A stretch of DNA of 64,000 nucleotides from Bifidobacterium xylocopae (GCF_003315615.1 NZ_PDCH01000003.1:124001-188000), one strand, 5' to 3'; positions 52,836 through 63,570 are shown, numbered from the stretch's first letter. Made by a program: numbers and translations. Notes: generated by a model from the letters alone, not told the origin.

Positions 52836-55299
52836 TCACTTGATGATGCAGGGAAGGGAGGGGCTGGATTCGGCGGACATGCTGATCGCATTGACTGCGA
52901 TGACCGAGACCGTGTAGTTGCCGAGCATCAGATTGCCCACGCTGGCCGAGGGTTGGCCGGTGACGGGCCTTGACCACCTGGCTTTTGCCTCCCGGTCAGG
53001 TTGCGCAGGGTGAGCTCATAGGAGCTGATGCGGGTGCCGCTGTAGGCCGACATCTTTCAGACCCGCTTCAGTGGCAAGGTCCACCCGCGGTAAAGGAGAC
53101 CTTGAAGCTGGTTTTCTCGCCGTTTTTACGGGTGAAGACCGTCCGGTCCTGGTGATCACTGCCCAGTTCGATGGGTGCGGCGTTGAAGCTGTAGAAGGTG
53201 TTCTACTCGTGGCAGAAGTCGTCCGAAGCCTCTTCCAGCTGGAAGGCACCCTTGGCATCGTCCTCCATGTGGGAGGTCCAGCGCTCGCTCATGGCGCTGG
53301 CCTCTTGGGGGGGGGGGCAGGTGGACGACGTGCTTTACGGTCCACGACTCCCATCCCTGGGTGCCCGGGTTGCGTTCAGTGCCGCGTACGGTCAGCCTTG
53401 TTCCACCTGCCTGGTCGATCCAACCTAGGAAGTTGTCCTCCCGATGGACTTTCTGGCCCTCCATGTGCACAGTCAGAGTCAGGACCAGATTGGCACCCTC
53501 GCCCGCTGCCTCAACGGGCATCTGGATGCTGGCCGGCGTTTCCCAGTGCTCGGCGTAATGCGTGTCCGGGCCCCACGAGTCCTCCTTGGTGGTGTGGCAG
53601 CTGCCGTCGGCCACGCTCTGCCAGATCAACCGCCAGTTCAGTTTCAGCCGGGTGCCGCAGATTTCCTCCTCGTTGTGGGCGATGATCGTGCGTTCGCTGA
53701 CAGAGCCGGATTCGTATGTCTTGTGGGGTTGGTTCAGGCGGGGCTCCTTGTCGTAAGCGGTTGCATCCGCGTAGGAGTTCGCAAAGTATTGATAGCCGCC
53801 GCACTCAATCCAGCGGTCGACACCCGGATTGTTGGGGAAGGGATCGAACTGGGCGCGTATGAGCAGCTTGGGGTTGAGCCCACGAGTGGTGAGCGCCTGG
53901 TCCAGGGGGGTATGAAGCGCTCGATGTTGTCGCGGATGAACATGGGCAGGCAAGAGGGCTCTCGGACTGGTATGCGTGTGGTGCGCACGCCGCGGGTCGC
54001 CCTGCACGCCTCACGGCTGAAATCGGCTTAGGTAATTGTGTCCGGCTCGCTTTGAGCCGCTCGTGGTAGATGTCGCGGATAGAGTCTTCCCCGGCCTAGA
54101 TGGGGTTGCCGGCCGTTGAGGCAGAGCCCGGGCTCCAGAAGGCGCTCTCCTGCTCGATCAGCCAGTCGGTCTCGTCTACGTGGCTCTCCAGGGCATCGGA
54201 GGGGATGGAGCGGATGTGGTTGCGCAGGATGTTCGCGTTGGCATGCCGGTAGGTGCCGATCCGGGCGGCGGCCATGGTGTCTGATGGATGTTCCTTGTCC
54301 GGGATCCCTCTCCCCACCGTAGCGTCGCCGATTTCTTCGATCAGGTCGCGATTGTCCTGGTTGAGCAGGAAAGGAGAATCGCCACACAGACGGATTGGCA
54401 GGCTGTTCATCATGTAGCGATCGCACTCGCGTCAGAACTGGCGGAAGCCAGAGTGCTCACAGGTTGTGTTGCCCTGTTTGCTGCTTGCGGTCCGGGTCAG
54501 TCTGGCGTCTGTCGGGTAGAGGAATGGGCTAGTGCGCGATTGGGAGCGGACATTGGGCCAAGGTTTGCGGTTAGGTTGACCACCTAGCTGGAGCGCGGCG
54601 CCAGCTCAACCTGGGCGTCTTGAGGGTCAGGGGCCGGAGCATCGGTCTCTGAGCTGAGCTGCTGCTTCTAGGACTTGACGTAGGCATCCTGGGTGAGCTT
54701 GGCCACCTGGCCGGTGTGGTTAACGAGCGGAGCCTTGAGGGTCAGTTCGTCGTTGTGGGTCGGCGTTGTGTTTGGAGTCGGGAATGATCTGCAGGTTATC
54801 GATGTGTACCTTGGGGCGGTCGACCAACCGTACACTAGCGCCGATGTCCCCATGGTCGCCGATGTTCTTGGTGCCGCAGTGGAAGAGGGGGCGCGCTCGG
54901 GTCACTCCTCAGGCACCGGCTCATCCTCGGTCAGCTGCTTGACGTTCCAGACCTCAATCTCCAGTTGGTTGTTCCCGGTTTTGAGGCCTCGGTGATATCC
55001 GGGTCCTAGGGGAGCAGGGTCATCGTAGCCTTTGGCTGACTCTGGCCCCACCGCTACATCATCTAACCACTCCTTGCCCAGGGTGGGCACCGTGCCCAGC
55101 TGGAAGGCCCGCCGGCACACGCCTTGGTGGGAATCCTTGGCTCCAGCTCGACCGGATAGCCGGGGCTGGTTTTCGGCAGGCCGGCCCACCAGGTTGGCAC
55201 GGTGATCACGTGCCGCTCATCTCCGCCATCCAGGTAGAAGCCCCAGGTCCCATTCAGGTTGACTTCTATCGTGTGTCGCCTTCCCGCGTCCGTCCTCAT
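52836..55299 (-). pseudogene. Glycoside hydrolase family 2, heavily decayed
   Basis: Pieces in all three frames follow the order of a GH2 glycosidase. The N-terminal sugar-binding part reads NLNGTWGFYLDGGDERHVI and NNQLEIEVWNVKQL. The immunoglobulin-like part reads VRLVDRPKVHIDNLQIIPD and NDELTLKAPLVNHTGQVAKL. The TIM-barrel entry is RHANANILRNHIRSIPSDAL. Later pieces include WIECGGYQYFANSYAD, and the end is NYTVSVIAVNAISMSAES to the TGA at 52836-52838. There are several stops and frameshifts, one exactly at an 11-G tract (53307-53317). Substrate unknown. Confidence 0.75.
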
Positions 55300-55534
55300 C
55301 AGTGCACCGAATTGCCTCCAAGCAGACTGCCCTGCCTGTTTTTTTTTTGCTGACTTTTGGCATTCGGAAAGTTCGAAATGCGTCGTATTCTGCTCTTGTC
55401 GGAAAGTCAGCATGCACGGCAGTCTGGCGAACCACCATATCGGTAGTATGTGTACGTGCTGCACAGGCCGCAGTGGATGAGAAGTGGCTCACGAGGATGT
55501 CAAAAGGATGCATTGGTGCCAGCCGGTCAGGTAA

Positions 55535-56265
55535 ATGAGCAAGGTCTGTGGCCGCGTTCCTGACTGCGGCGCTCGACCTGTTGACCTCGGGCTGTGGGCC
55601 AGCATGCGATGGTGACAGTTTTGGTCGAGATCACCCGGTGGATCTGGCAGTCTATGATTGGCGATTTCACCCAGGCCTATGAGCGGGCAATCCTCGGCGT
55701 GCGCGTCAAGGCGGTGAATGTTGGCTCCAACGAAAAGGAGTATATGCAGCTGCTCAGCGCCATAGCGGCTGGCAAGAGTGTGCCCGACCTGTGGAGTGTG
55801 CATGGTCTTCAAAGCGATCGGGCAGTACATGGTCAACCAGGTAACCCAGGCCGGTGGATGAGCTGGGCTTCCGCTCAATCGCCGGCGACTTCACGCCTTC
55901 CTCCCTGGTGTCGGTCACGAAGTACACAGGCTAGACACCGTCCACGCTGAAAGCGGCGGCGGCCGTGGTTATGCCTGCTACAGCTGACCGGTGTATGGCC
56001 GAGGCTGCCTGCGGGTTCGCGCACGAGGGTGATGTCCAGGTCAACCTGGACCAGGACGGCATCCCGCCTCTCCCAAAAGGTCATGAACAGCGCCGATTTC
56101 CGCGACAGGGCCGACCTCTTACTTCGGCGGCCAGCATATCGGGGCGGTCATAGCCGACACTGTCGGCAGGAGGGCTCCGGCTGGCAGTGTCTGCCTATGG
56201 TCTACGCCAACTAAATCACCATCAATACCATCAAGTCGTACCTGGTTCGATCCACCCTCTAGTAG
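55535..56265 (+). pseudogene. ABC sugar-binding lipoprotein, decayed
   Basis: The plus strand carries a broken solute-binding protein. A lipoprotein signal in one frame (VAAFLTAALDLLTSGCG) is followed in another by IWQSMIGDFTQAYE and VGSNEKEYMQLLSAIAAGKS, then YFGGQHIGAVIADTVG and LPMVYAN and ITINTIKSYLVRSTL near the end. Frames change repeatedly and stops intervene. It diverges from the GH2 pseudogene, and together they look like a lost sugar-utilisation cassette. Confidence 0.7.
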
Positions 56266-56466
56266 GAGGCTTGGTACTATGGCCCAAGAGCCTTACCGTC
56301 TATGCCTGCCGACAAAGCTTCGCCACCAACCGATAGCGGGGGTTGCTGGATGCAAAGTACTGGGATTGTGGGATATTGACGGGCTGTTACGTGTGCCACT
56401 ATAACTGCTGTCGAAGCGGTATAGCGCTCGTCACATGGTCTTCAACCTGTATAGGTGTGAGATCTT

Positions 56467-58182
56467 TCAATAGGAACCTTTATGACGGATGACTGCAGTA
56501 AAAGTCTTGGCCAGAATCGCTATGTCGCCGGTAATCGACCAGCGTTGAATATATGAAATGTCAAGTTGCTCGGCCTCTTCCTGGGAGAGGTCGCTGCGTC
56601 CGGAAATCTGCCATGGGCCAGTGATACCAGGACGCACCAGCAGACGTGTAGAGTATAGGGGGCCATACGAATCGACTTCATATTGCCGCTGGGGTCTAGG
56701 ACCGACGAGCGACATGTCGCCTTTGAGAACATTAAGGAACTGAGGGAATTCATCGATTGAATACTTGCGGATGAAGCGGCCAACCTTAGTCACACGTGGA
56801 TCGTCTTTGACTTTGAAGAGCGCCCCAAGCTGTTGCCCGGTGGATTGGGCCATGCTGCCATCCAACTTGTCGGCATTCACTTTCATCGATCGCAGTTTGT
56901 AACAATCAAAGGGAACTTCGTTACGACCGACGCGTCGCTGCCTATAAAAGGCCGGCCCGTGGTCCTCCAGCTTGATTGCGACTGCCGCGGGCAGAATGAT
57001 AAGCGGTCCCGAAATGATAAGCGCAATGGTAGAACCGATGATATCCATCAACCGCTTGACGAAACGGGTTGTGAAGGAGTACTGAGGCAAGGTGGCGATA
57101 AGTATGGGCTGATTACCTGAATAATCCAAGTCGATGCGGTGGGCGCTGATATCGGCCACGGAAACCGACACCGCCAGTTCAATGCCGAGTGATTCAACGG
57201 CCAGCGGCAGCGTGTGCATGACTTCGTTGTCACGCGAAATCACGTCAGCGACGATGACAATTTGAGCGCCCATCCGTTCAGCGGTGCGTGGCAGGTTTGA
57301 GCTATAGGTGATAACCGGCAGTTCGGCATCATCGCCTTCCGTGTTTTCCTGGGAATCGATATACACGTCTGGTCCCTCAGTTGTTCCGTCACTGGTTGTC
57401 GGTACAGCCGTATGGGTTTGACCTTCGTACGGAACCGCTACGATGCTTCCGTCCGTACATTCTGGATCACGTGCAATCGGGCAGACTGCTATAGGCCGAT
57501 AGCCACTGGACTTGCTTTTGCTGAGCTTGCTGACCATGGCGTCAATACCTTCGGGGGACCCGATGATGACCGCGTGGTATTGACACTCGCCTTTCGTCCT
57601 CCAGTGGTGAAGAATTCTGCGCATCTGCCAACGGTTGAATGTCTCCAGAAGTCCAGCCATCAGCGGTGCAGTAATCACCGAGGTGCGGGGCAGGTTCAGG
57701 CTGAGCATGTAGACCGAGAAGCTAGTGAAGACTACTGTGAGGATAGATGCATTAATGATTTTTGTGTACAGTTCGTATCCTTCGGACATTACGTGCCTAT
57801 GATATGTCCCGCATAACAAGAGGCATATGATCCAAACCGCACACTGCAAAACTGCAAATGCCTGAACGGACAGGTGCGATTCTAACCCTTCATAAGTTGC
57901 GGGGTTCAATGTCAAGCAAAACACCAATGCGAACAGCATTGCCACGGCATCGACAGCCACCAGGCTCGCCACATATGCATATCTCCATGCGGGGGTTCGC
58001 CTCAGCTGCTGCAGAGCCGGGTGGGCATTAGGGGTTTGGTCGAATTGCTGGTTGGTGAACCTCAACTGAGCGGAGTCAGTGTTCAGGGACGAATAGGACC
58101 GTTGGTCGCTATAAGCTGCACTGGCGAAGTTGACTATTCCAGTTACTTTAGCCGAGGAGAATCGATTTTCCGCATAAGTCAC
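56467..58182 (-). CDS. Exopolysaccharide priming sugar transferase
   Basis: A 571-aa polyprenyl-phosphate sugar-1-phosphate transferase that starts exopolysaccharide repeat synthesis on undecaprenyl phosphate. About four or five N-terminal helices lie at residues 65-190. A Rossmann-like middle part (from YHAVIIGSPEG) and a hydrophobic stretch near 385-405 precede the catalytic domain, with FYRQRRVGRN, SIDEFPQFLNVLKGDMSLVG and RPGITGPWQISGRS. The first sugar is unknown (galactose or glucose are usual). The GTG start follows GAAGGGG. It diverges from the BY-kinase gene. Confidence 0.93.
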   Translation of the reverse strand: MTYAENRFSSAKVTGIVNFASAAYSDQRSYSSLNTDSAQLRFTNQQFDQTPNAHPALQQLRRTPAWRYAYVASLVAVDAVAMLFALVFCLTLNPATYEGLESHLSVQAFAVLQCAVWIICLLLCGTYHRHVMSEGYELYTKIINASILTVVFTSFSVYMLSLNLPRTSVITAPLMAGLLETFNRWQMRRILHHWRTKGECQYHAVIIGSPEGIDAMVSKLSKSKSSGYRPIAVCPIARDPECTDGSIVAVPYEGQTHTAVPTTSDGTTEGPDVYIDSQENTEGDDAELPVITYSSNLPRTAERMGAQIVIVADVISRDNEVMHTLPLAVESLGIELAVSVSVADISAHRIDLDYSGNQPILIATLPQYSFTTRFVKRLMDIIGSTIALIISGPLIILPAAVAIKLEDHGPAFYRQRRVGRNEVPFDCYKLRSMKVNADKLDGSMAQSTGQQLGALFKVKDDPRVTKVGRFIRKYSIDEFPQFLNVLKGDMSLVGPRPQRQYEVDSYGPLYSTRLLVRPGITGPWQISGRSDLSQEEAEQLDISYIQRWSITGDIAILAKTFTAVIRHKGSY

Positions 58183-58373
58183 AGCATTTTCCCCTTCGTT
58201 GTATTAATTCGCTTCTCCCCCACAGCCCGAATACACTTACACACAGCAGTGGTGCCTATTCTGTAAAGGCTATTATATAGCAGCGGATGTGTGATGACTT
58301 GCATGAATCATTCTTGCCGCTGTATAGCCTAGTGTAAGATGTTTCTGAACCCGCTAAGAATGAGGACAATACC

Positions 58374-59789
58374 GTGGCCATTGCTGATCTGTTACGAATT
58401 CTGCGCAAGCACCTTACAACTGCGTTCATAACATTTGCTGTTGTTATCGCGGCAGTAGCAACTGTTGCTTTTATGATGCCGCCGAAGTACACTGCGACGG
58501 CTGAGCTACTTGCAACATATACTGGGCAGGCTAATACGGAGCAGAACACAGCAGAAATGAGTTCTGGAACTTCATATTTGTCGACGCAAATTCAAACGTA
58601 TCCGCAACTGGTTAAAACTGAATCTGTACTGAAGCCTGTCATAGATGACTTAGGGCTTACTATGAGCGTTAAGCAACTTGCCGATTTGGTTTCTGCTACC
58701 AATCCGGCCGACACGTTCATGGTAGATATAACTGTGGTCGGCCCTAACCGGCAGGAATCTGCGGTTATTGCAAATAGCGTAGCCGAAAGTCTTTCGAGAC
58801 AGATATCTTCTGCTCTTTATGCCGGGAAAGGGGAGAAATCGTCGGTCAGGTTATCCCTTGTACAAAGGGCGCAAGAACCCAGTTCGCAGAGTTCGCCAAA
58901 AGTTCGACTCTATCTCACTGCCGGTGCTATCCTAGGCCTTGTTCTGGCAATCGTAGCAGCAGTGCTGAAAGAAATGCTGAATACGAAAGTTGACAGTGCT
59001 GAGGATGTGCATGAGATTATAGGGGGCTCCCCGCTGGGTGAAATCCCGCAGAGCGAAGCATTAAAAGAGCATAACCTTGCGGTCATTAGCGAGCCCAATG
59101 GATTTAATGCCGAGGCGTTCCGTCGCATTCGGACCAATTTATCTTTCCTCGCTACGGAAGATGCAGATCAAGGGCGTTTACTGGTCATATCTTCGGTTAG
59201 TCCAGGAGAGGGGAAAACGACAGTATCGACGAATATAGCGGCAGCACTCGCTGAAGATGAGAAAAGTGTGCTACTGATTGATGCTGATTTACGCCATCCA
59301 TCTGTGGCGCATAAATTAGGCATTGAAGGACATGTCGGCCTATCCCATATACTCTCCAGGCAGGCTACCCCGCTTGATGTGGTACAGAAGTATTGGAAAA
59401 CAAATTTTCATATACTTCCGGCTGGCAAGCGACCTGCAAATGCCAGTATTTTGCTCAATTCGCGAATAATGACTGAACTTGTTGACCAGGCGCTGACGCA
59501 GTATGATTACGTGATTATTGATACCGCTCCTCTTTCGGTAGCTAATGATGCCATAGTCTTTGGGCGCAGAGCTGGGGGACTCAGCCTAGTCGTTGGGAAA
59601 ACAATCAGCGAGAAAAAGGATTTAGTGGAAACAGTCGAAGCTATGCATGTCGCTAAAATCCCATTGCTGGGATTTATATTCAATTTTGCGGATGCCAAGA
59701 AGATTCATACTAAAAACTATTATTATTACAATAATGAATCGAAGCAAAATAATAGAAAAGGTAGAAGGATAGCGACATCTCCAAAGTGA
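58374..59789 (+). CDS. Wzz-type chain-length regulator with tyrosine kinase
   Basis: A 471-aa bacterial tyrosine kinase (BY-kinase) fused to its Wzz activator. Helices lie at about residues 15-35 and 182-203, with the outside Wzz loop between. Walker A is SPGEGKTTVS near residue 277, A' is VLLIDADLRHP and B is YDYVIIDTAP. The C-terminal cluster KNYYYYNNE should be autophosphorylated. It regulates exopolysaccharide chain length and export. The GTG start follows GAGGA. Its likely counterpart phosphatase is at 62258. The base composition is lower in GC than the rest of the window. Confidence 0.92.
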   Translation: MAIADLLRILRKHLTTAFITFAVVIAAVATVAFMMPPKYTATAELLATYTGQANTEQNTAEMSSGTSYLSTQIQTYPQLVKTESVLKPVIDDLGLTMSVKQLADLVSATNPADTFMVDITVVGPNRQESAVIANSVAESLSRQISSALYAGKGEKSSVRLSLVQRAQEPSSQSSPKVRLYLTAGAILGLVLAIVAAVLKEMLNTKVDSAEDVHEIIGGSPLGEIPQSEALKEHNLAVISEPNGFNAEAFRRIRTNLSFLATEDADQGRLLVISSVSPGEGKTTVSTNIAAALAEDEKSVLLIDADLRHPSVAHKLGIEGHVGLSHILSRQATPLDVVQKYWKTNFHILPAGKRPANASILLNSRIMTELVDQALTQYDYVIIDTAPLSVANDAIVFGRRAGGLSLVVGKTISEKKDLVETVEAMHVAKIPLLGFIFNFADAKKIHTKNYYYYNNESKQNNRKGRRIATSPK

Positions 59790-60284
59790 CTAATAGCGAA
59801 GCTGGGTGATTTTCATACTATGTGCATATGCCATGTATCGCGTTTCAATAGGAGACTCGTCTAGCGTTAGCGAAAGTGGGTTGGTGTAAGGGCCAATGAA
59901 AGGCAGATGATTGTGCCAGCAACGGTAAAACCGCCAGGTAGTGAGATGGATCTCATCTTTCCATTGGGGATTCAGACTGTTGAGGGCAACCATGTCCACG
60001 AAGAACGTACCCCGATGGTCTTAAGTCCTGACGACCAACAGAATCAAGTCTCTGCATGTGAGACCAATGATATAGTTAGTACCTCCTGGGATATACCGGT
60101 TATCAGTTTTGGCGCTCTTGGACACCCTGGGCACAATGCAAAGGCAGCTGTTTCCAGTGGCGGCCGGCCGATTGATGAATTTGCTCTTATCATAATCTCC
60201 GCTATAAGGACCGCTGAAATACAGCCACGATATTACCGAGGGAAGCATATCTCTTGTATTTCGAGTAAATGAAATGCTTGGCAA
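59790..60284 (-). pseudogene. SGNH hydrolase-like remnant
   Basis: On the minus strand a single frame reads RDLILLVVRT, then a TAA, then DHRGTFFVDMVALNSLNPQW and KDEIHLTTWRFYR, and ends at 59790. DEIHLT resembles the Asp-x-x-His catalytic block of SGNH hydrolases/acyltransferases. The in-frame stop and the absence of an N-terminal GDS block point to a remnant. In an exopolysaccharide cluster it may once have added or removed acetyl groups. The assignment rests on short motifs. Confidence 0.45.
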
Positions 60285-60385
60285 GGAAAGGTGGTATGGA
60301 GATTATCCACTCTAATATGTGGATTTATACAAGAGTATTCGGCAGTTTCTTTAAGCGCGTTTTCTGCAGGAAGTCGTAGAGGGGT

Positions 60386-62248
60386 ATGTTAGGGAATCCG
60401 GGAAATGGCTCCATAGATAAACATATAGGAGCACGTTCTGTGCGACACAAGCATGGTTTTCGTAACTTGCTGTGGGTTATACTGCTGGCGCTTGTAGCGG
60501 CTTTAGGTATTCTCGGGTGGAGTGGTTATCAATTGTTTTCGCAGGCTAAGCAAGTGAAAAAACACGAGGAGAAGGCCATAGAAATGTTGGCCCGTTCTTC
60601 CACGCTATCTGACGGGAGCGTTCTTGATGGTTATATCAAACAGCAGTTACCCGTCATTAGCAAAGAGACGCGAGAAGCTAAGGTGATAGCTCATGGTACG
60701 TTATGGAATGCTGCTGCTCGCACGCCGGTATACGGAAATGATCTCAAGACAGTTCAGGGAATGACCGATTCCTTGGATGCCATAGTTACCGGACCTGTTC
60801 CAGAGTTACTTACGGTGGCATCGAACCTTGAGCATTCGCAACTCAGCTCTGGCGATGGCCGGCTTAATGTCGAGCCTATACTGAGGAGTCAGAAATCGAT
60901 TGCGGCAGGCAGTGCTGATATGCATAAACAAGTTGTAACATATAACAATTTGCCGTTACCCCGTGGTGCCTTCGTAAAAGATGCTTACCTATCTGGGAGG
61001 ACGACATTAAATCAAGTTTCTGCGCAAATCCAACAGTTTTCCAATTCCTTCCAAATGCTGCCCCAGTTTCTGGGTGCCGATAAGCCTCAGACTTTTGCAT
61101 TGCTTGCCATGACAACCTCAGAAGCCCGTTCTTCGGGTGGGCTTATAGGTTCAATAGGTGTCATTACGACCGACAAGGGGGAAATTTCGGTCGGTAACTT
61201 CAAGCCTAATACGGATTATCTGTCCTATGGCATTGGCAACCCCACACCAGACGAAGTCAACGTTTTCCGACAGTGGGGACCTTTGCAGATGTCGTTCGAT
61301 GTAAGGGATTTAGCTGTGTATCCCGATACTTCTAGATCAGCAGAAAGCATGCAGGCTATTTGGCAGAGAACCCCTTGGGGTAGCAAGCAGCCGATTGATG
61401 GAGTCATTTTAGTGGACCCGGTTTTCCTGCAGGAACTCATTAAGATTAATGGTGATATTAAGCTTTCGGACGGGCGTGTTTTAAGCGGTCAGAATACGGC
61501 TGAATTCCTACTGAACACAGTCTACAAGGAGTATGCCCCAACTCAGCAGGATATGTACTTCCAGCAAGTCGCTGAGGCTAGCATTGGTGGAATGTTTTCG
61601 CAGATTAATATGAGCAAATTAACTAAAGTCGCGCAGGTTATGAGTTCATCAGCTGAAGGACGGCATTTCTCTATGTATGTTTTTGATAAGAATATGGAGA
61701 CGACGATTGCGGCTGCAGGATTCACTGCGCAGTCTTCCAGCAGCGCGGAGCATCCAACAGTTGGAGTATATAGCACTGAGCAAAACGCGTCGAAGATGGA
61801 CTGGTACATCCACAGAAGGGCTAAGGTCACGCGTATGCACTGCCATTCTAATGGTTCACAGACCTATCATGTCTACTACACAATGACCAACACGCTCAAC
61901 AGTCAGGAGGTGTCTTCCCTGCCCGCGTATATTGTCGGCATCAACCAGGCGGGACAGCCTCAAGGCTATGGCATCGAGAAGATGCTAATATATCCGCCAG
62001 CCGACGGCGCCATCAGCAATCTTAAGACGGACGGAACAGTTAGTGAGTTGCACAAGACCGAGATGAACGGCAAAACTCTGTACGCGAGTATCGCCAGTCT
62101 GGCACCGGGTGCGAGTGTGACTTACTCTTTCGACGTCACGACTTCGCAGAAAACCATTAGCGATCTCAGGGTAGATCAAACCCCTATGGGTTGGATGGAC
62201 TCGGGACCCAGCTTCGACGGTTCGGCATGTTCCGCTTCGGGGCACTAA
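60386..62248 (+). CDS. DUF4012 membrane-anchored protein
   Basis: A 620-aa protein with one N-terminal helix at about residues 30-48 (LWVILLALVAALGILGWSG) and a large outside part of the DUF4012 family (TFALLAMTTSEARSSGGLIG; PIDGVILVDPVFLQELIKIN). DUF4012 proteins recur in actinobacterial exopolysaccharide clusters next to priming transferases; their function is unknown. The domain is related to LytR-like folds only at a loose level. AGAGG lies before the ATG. It is 9 bases upstream of the phosphatase gene, so the two form an operon. Confidence 0.88.
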   Translation: MLGNPGNGSIDKHIGARSVRHKHGFRNLLWVILLALVAALGILGWSGYQLFSQAKQVKKHEEKAIEMLARSSTLSDGSVLDGYIKQQLPVISKETREAKVIAHGTLWNAAARTPVYGNDLKTVQGMTDSLDAIVTGPVPELLTVASNLEHSQLSSGDGRLNVEPILRSQKSIAAGSADMHKQVVTYNNLPLPRGAFVKDAYLSGRTTLNQVSAQIQQFSNSFQMLPQFLGADKPQTFALLAMTTSEARSSGGLIGSIGVITTDKGEISVGNFKPNTDYLSYGIGNPTPDEVNVFRQWGPLQMSFDVRDLAVYPDTSRSAESMQAIWQRTPWGSKQPIDGVILVDPVFLQELIKINGDIKLSDGRVLSGQNTAEFLLNTVYKEYAPTQQDMYFQQVAEASIGGMFSQINMSKLTKVAQVMSSSAEGRHFSMYVFDKNMETTIAAAGFTAQSSSSAEHPTVGVYSTEQNASKMDWYIHRRAKVTRMHCHSNGSQTYHVYYTMTNTLNSQEVSSLPAYIVGINQAGQPQGYGIEKMLIYPPADGAISNLKTDGTVSELHKTEMNGKTLYASIASLAPGASVTYSFDVTTSQKTISDLRVDQTPMGWMDSGPSFDGSACSASGH

Positions 62249-62257
62249 TCTCAAACT

Positions 62258-62851
62258 ATGCTGATTATGTTCGTATGCACCGGGAACATCTGTCGTTCTC
62301 CAATGGGTGAGCTCCTGCTTGCCCACTATTTGGCTGGCACGACAGTGCGCGTAACCAGCGCGGGGACTCGCGGTCTTCCTCAACACCCAATGGACCCTTC
62401 CAGCGCGAAACTTATGAGCAGCGTCGGAATAGATTCCAGCCGATTTAGGTCAAAACGCTTGACCGCTGACATGGTTCAATCAGCGGATCTTATTCTCTGC
62501 TTCGAGGAACGGCAGCGCAAGGATATAGTGTCTCTTGATCCAAGCGCTGTTCAGTATACCTTTCTTCTGACTGAGTTTGCAAAGCTGTGTGAATATTGTG
62601 GCCAGCACAGAATGGTAGTAGGGCTCACTATTCAGCAGAGGTTGTACTCTGTAATCGTGTCGGCGCCAGCAATAAGGCCATTGCTACCCAAAGTGGCAGA
62701 TATTGCAGATATAGAAGACCCACACGGGAAAGATTTTGGGGAATTCCGGAGAACTGCCGAGCAGATGAACCAGGCTTTAAGAATGGTGCTGACCTGCATG
62801 CGTAAGCATTATTATGATGAGTTTGCTAATAAAGCCGCTAAGATTTCCTAA
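62258..62851 (+). CDS. Low-molecular-weight protein tyrosine phosphatase
   Basis: A 197-aa phosphatase. The P-loop CTGNICRS has catalytic Cys7 and Arg13. The usual general-acid DP motif appears as IEDPHGKDF near residues 150-157. At about 197 aa it is longer than classic members (about 150), with an insert around residues 100-140. It likely dephosphorylates the BY-kinase (58374), the standard pair that controls exopolysaccharide assembly. It directly follows the DUF4012 gene. Confidence 0.92.
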   Translation: MLIMFVCTGNICRSPMGELLLAHYLAGTTVRVTSAGTRGLPQHPMDPSSAKLMSSVGIDSSRFRSKRLTADMVQSADLILCFEERQRKDIVSLDPSAVQYTFLLTEFAKLCEYCGQHRMVVGLTIQQRLYSVIVSAPAIRPLLPKVADIADIEDPHGKDFGEFRRTAEQMNQALRMVLTCMRKHYYDEFANKAAKIS

Positions 62852-63570
62852 CCAGCTACAGGTGAGTGTCGCCTATGCTTGGCGGTTCAATGAACCCTTT
62901 TGGCCTTGTGGATGCTTGAGGCCTATCGGGTAGTGATAGTGGCGTTTAAGTTGTCAGTTTAGTCTTGTTTGAGAGGGAGTGTCTGGGGTTATCAATGGCG
63001 CTGTTCTTGTCATTTCCCGATAGGACGTGTTTCCGGGCGTGGAGGTGGTCTGCGCCGTCGCCTGGCTGGATACGCGCATTAGACGGTTGATTGCATTTGC
63101 ATAGTGACTAAGACCGTACTGATTGAGCTTACGCAGGTTTAAGGCTGTCAGGGGGGGGGGTAAGAAGGATATCTAATGGGCGAACCTGGTCGCGGGTCGT
63201 CGAGGACGCTGTGCGTGGGACCAGGCCTCAACGCTTGTCACGTGCGGTAGAGGGCCTTCATCAGCGAATACATCCCGACCAATGCAGACCTACGCAACGC
63301 CCGAAGCGGTATGCACCTCCTGCAGGTTAGTCAGCCAGAAGGTGTGTCATTGTAGCTGGACCCTGGGAGTGGGGATTGTCCAGGTGAGTGGTGGCGACCT
63401 GCGGACGGTGCTGACCGTTCGGGGGAAACTGAGACGCGTCGCCCACTGATTCTACAGGGGTTTTAGTGTCTACCCAATGTTTCGCTGGTAAGTACAGTTC
63501 TGATGAGCGATCCGCAATTTCAATCCGCCCGTGTGTATCGGATTACGGACTGAACCAACCTATGGTGTTT
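62852..63570. other. Gene-poor stretch with a G10 tract
   Basis: 719 bases without a credible gene. A run of ten G lies at 63151-63160. The 9-bp inverted repeat CCTATCGGG at 62922-62930 and CCCGATAGG at 63016-63024 is the only other structure I see. The composition is mixed and it may be remnant sequence, but no family could be recognised. Confidence 0.5.

Noticed and set aside
62922-63024. Possible small inverted-repeat element (CCTATCGGG/CCCGATAGG)
   Set aside because: Nine-bp ends 85 bases apart without target duplication or a second copy in the window; too weak to call a mobile element.
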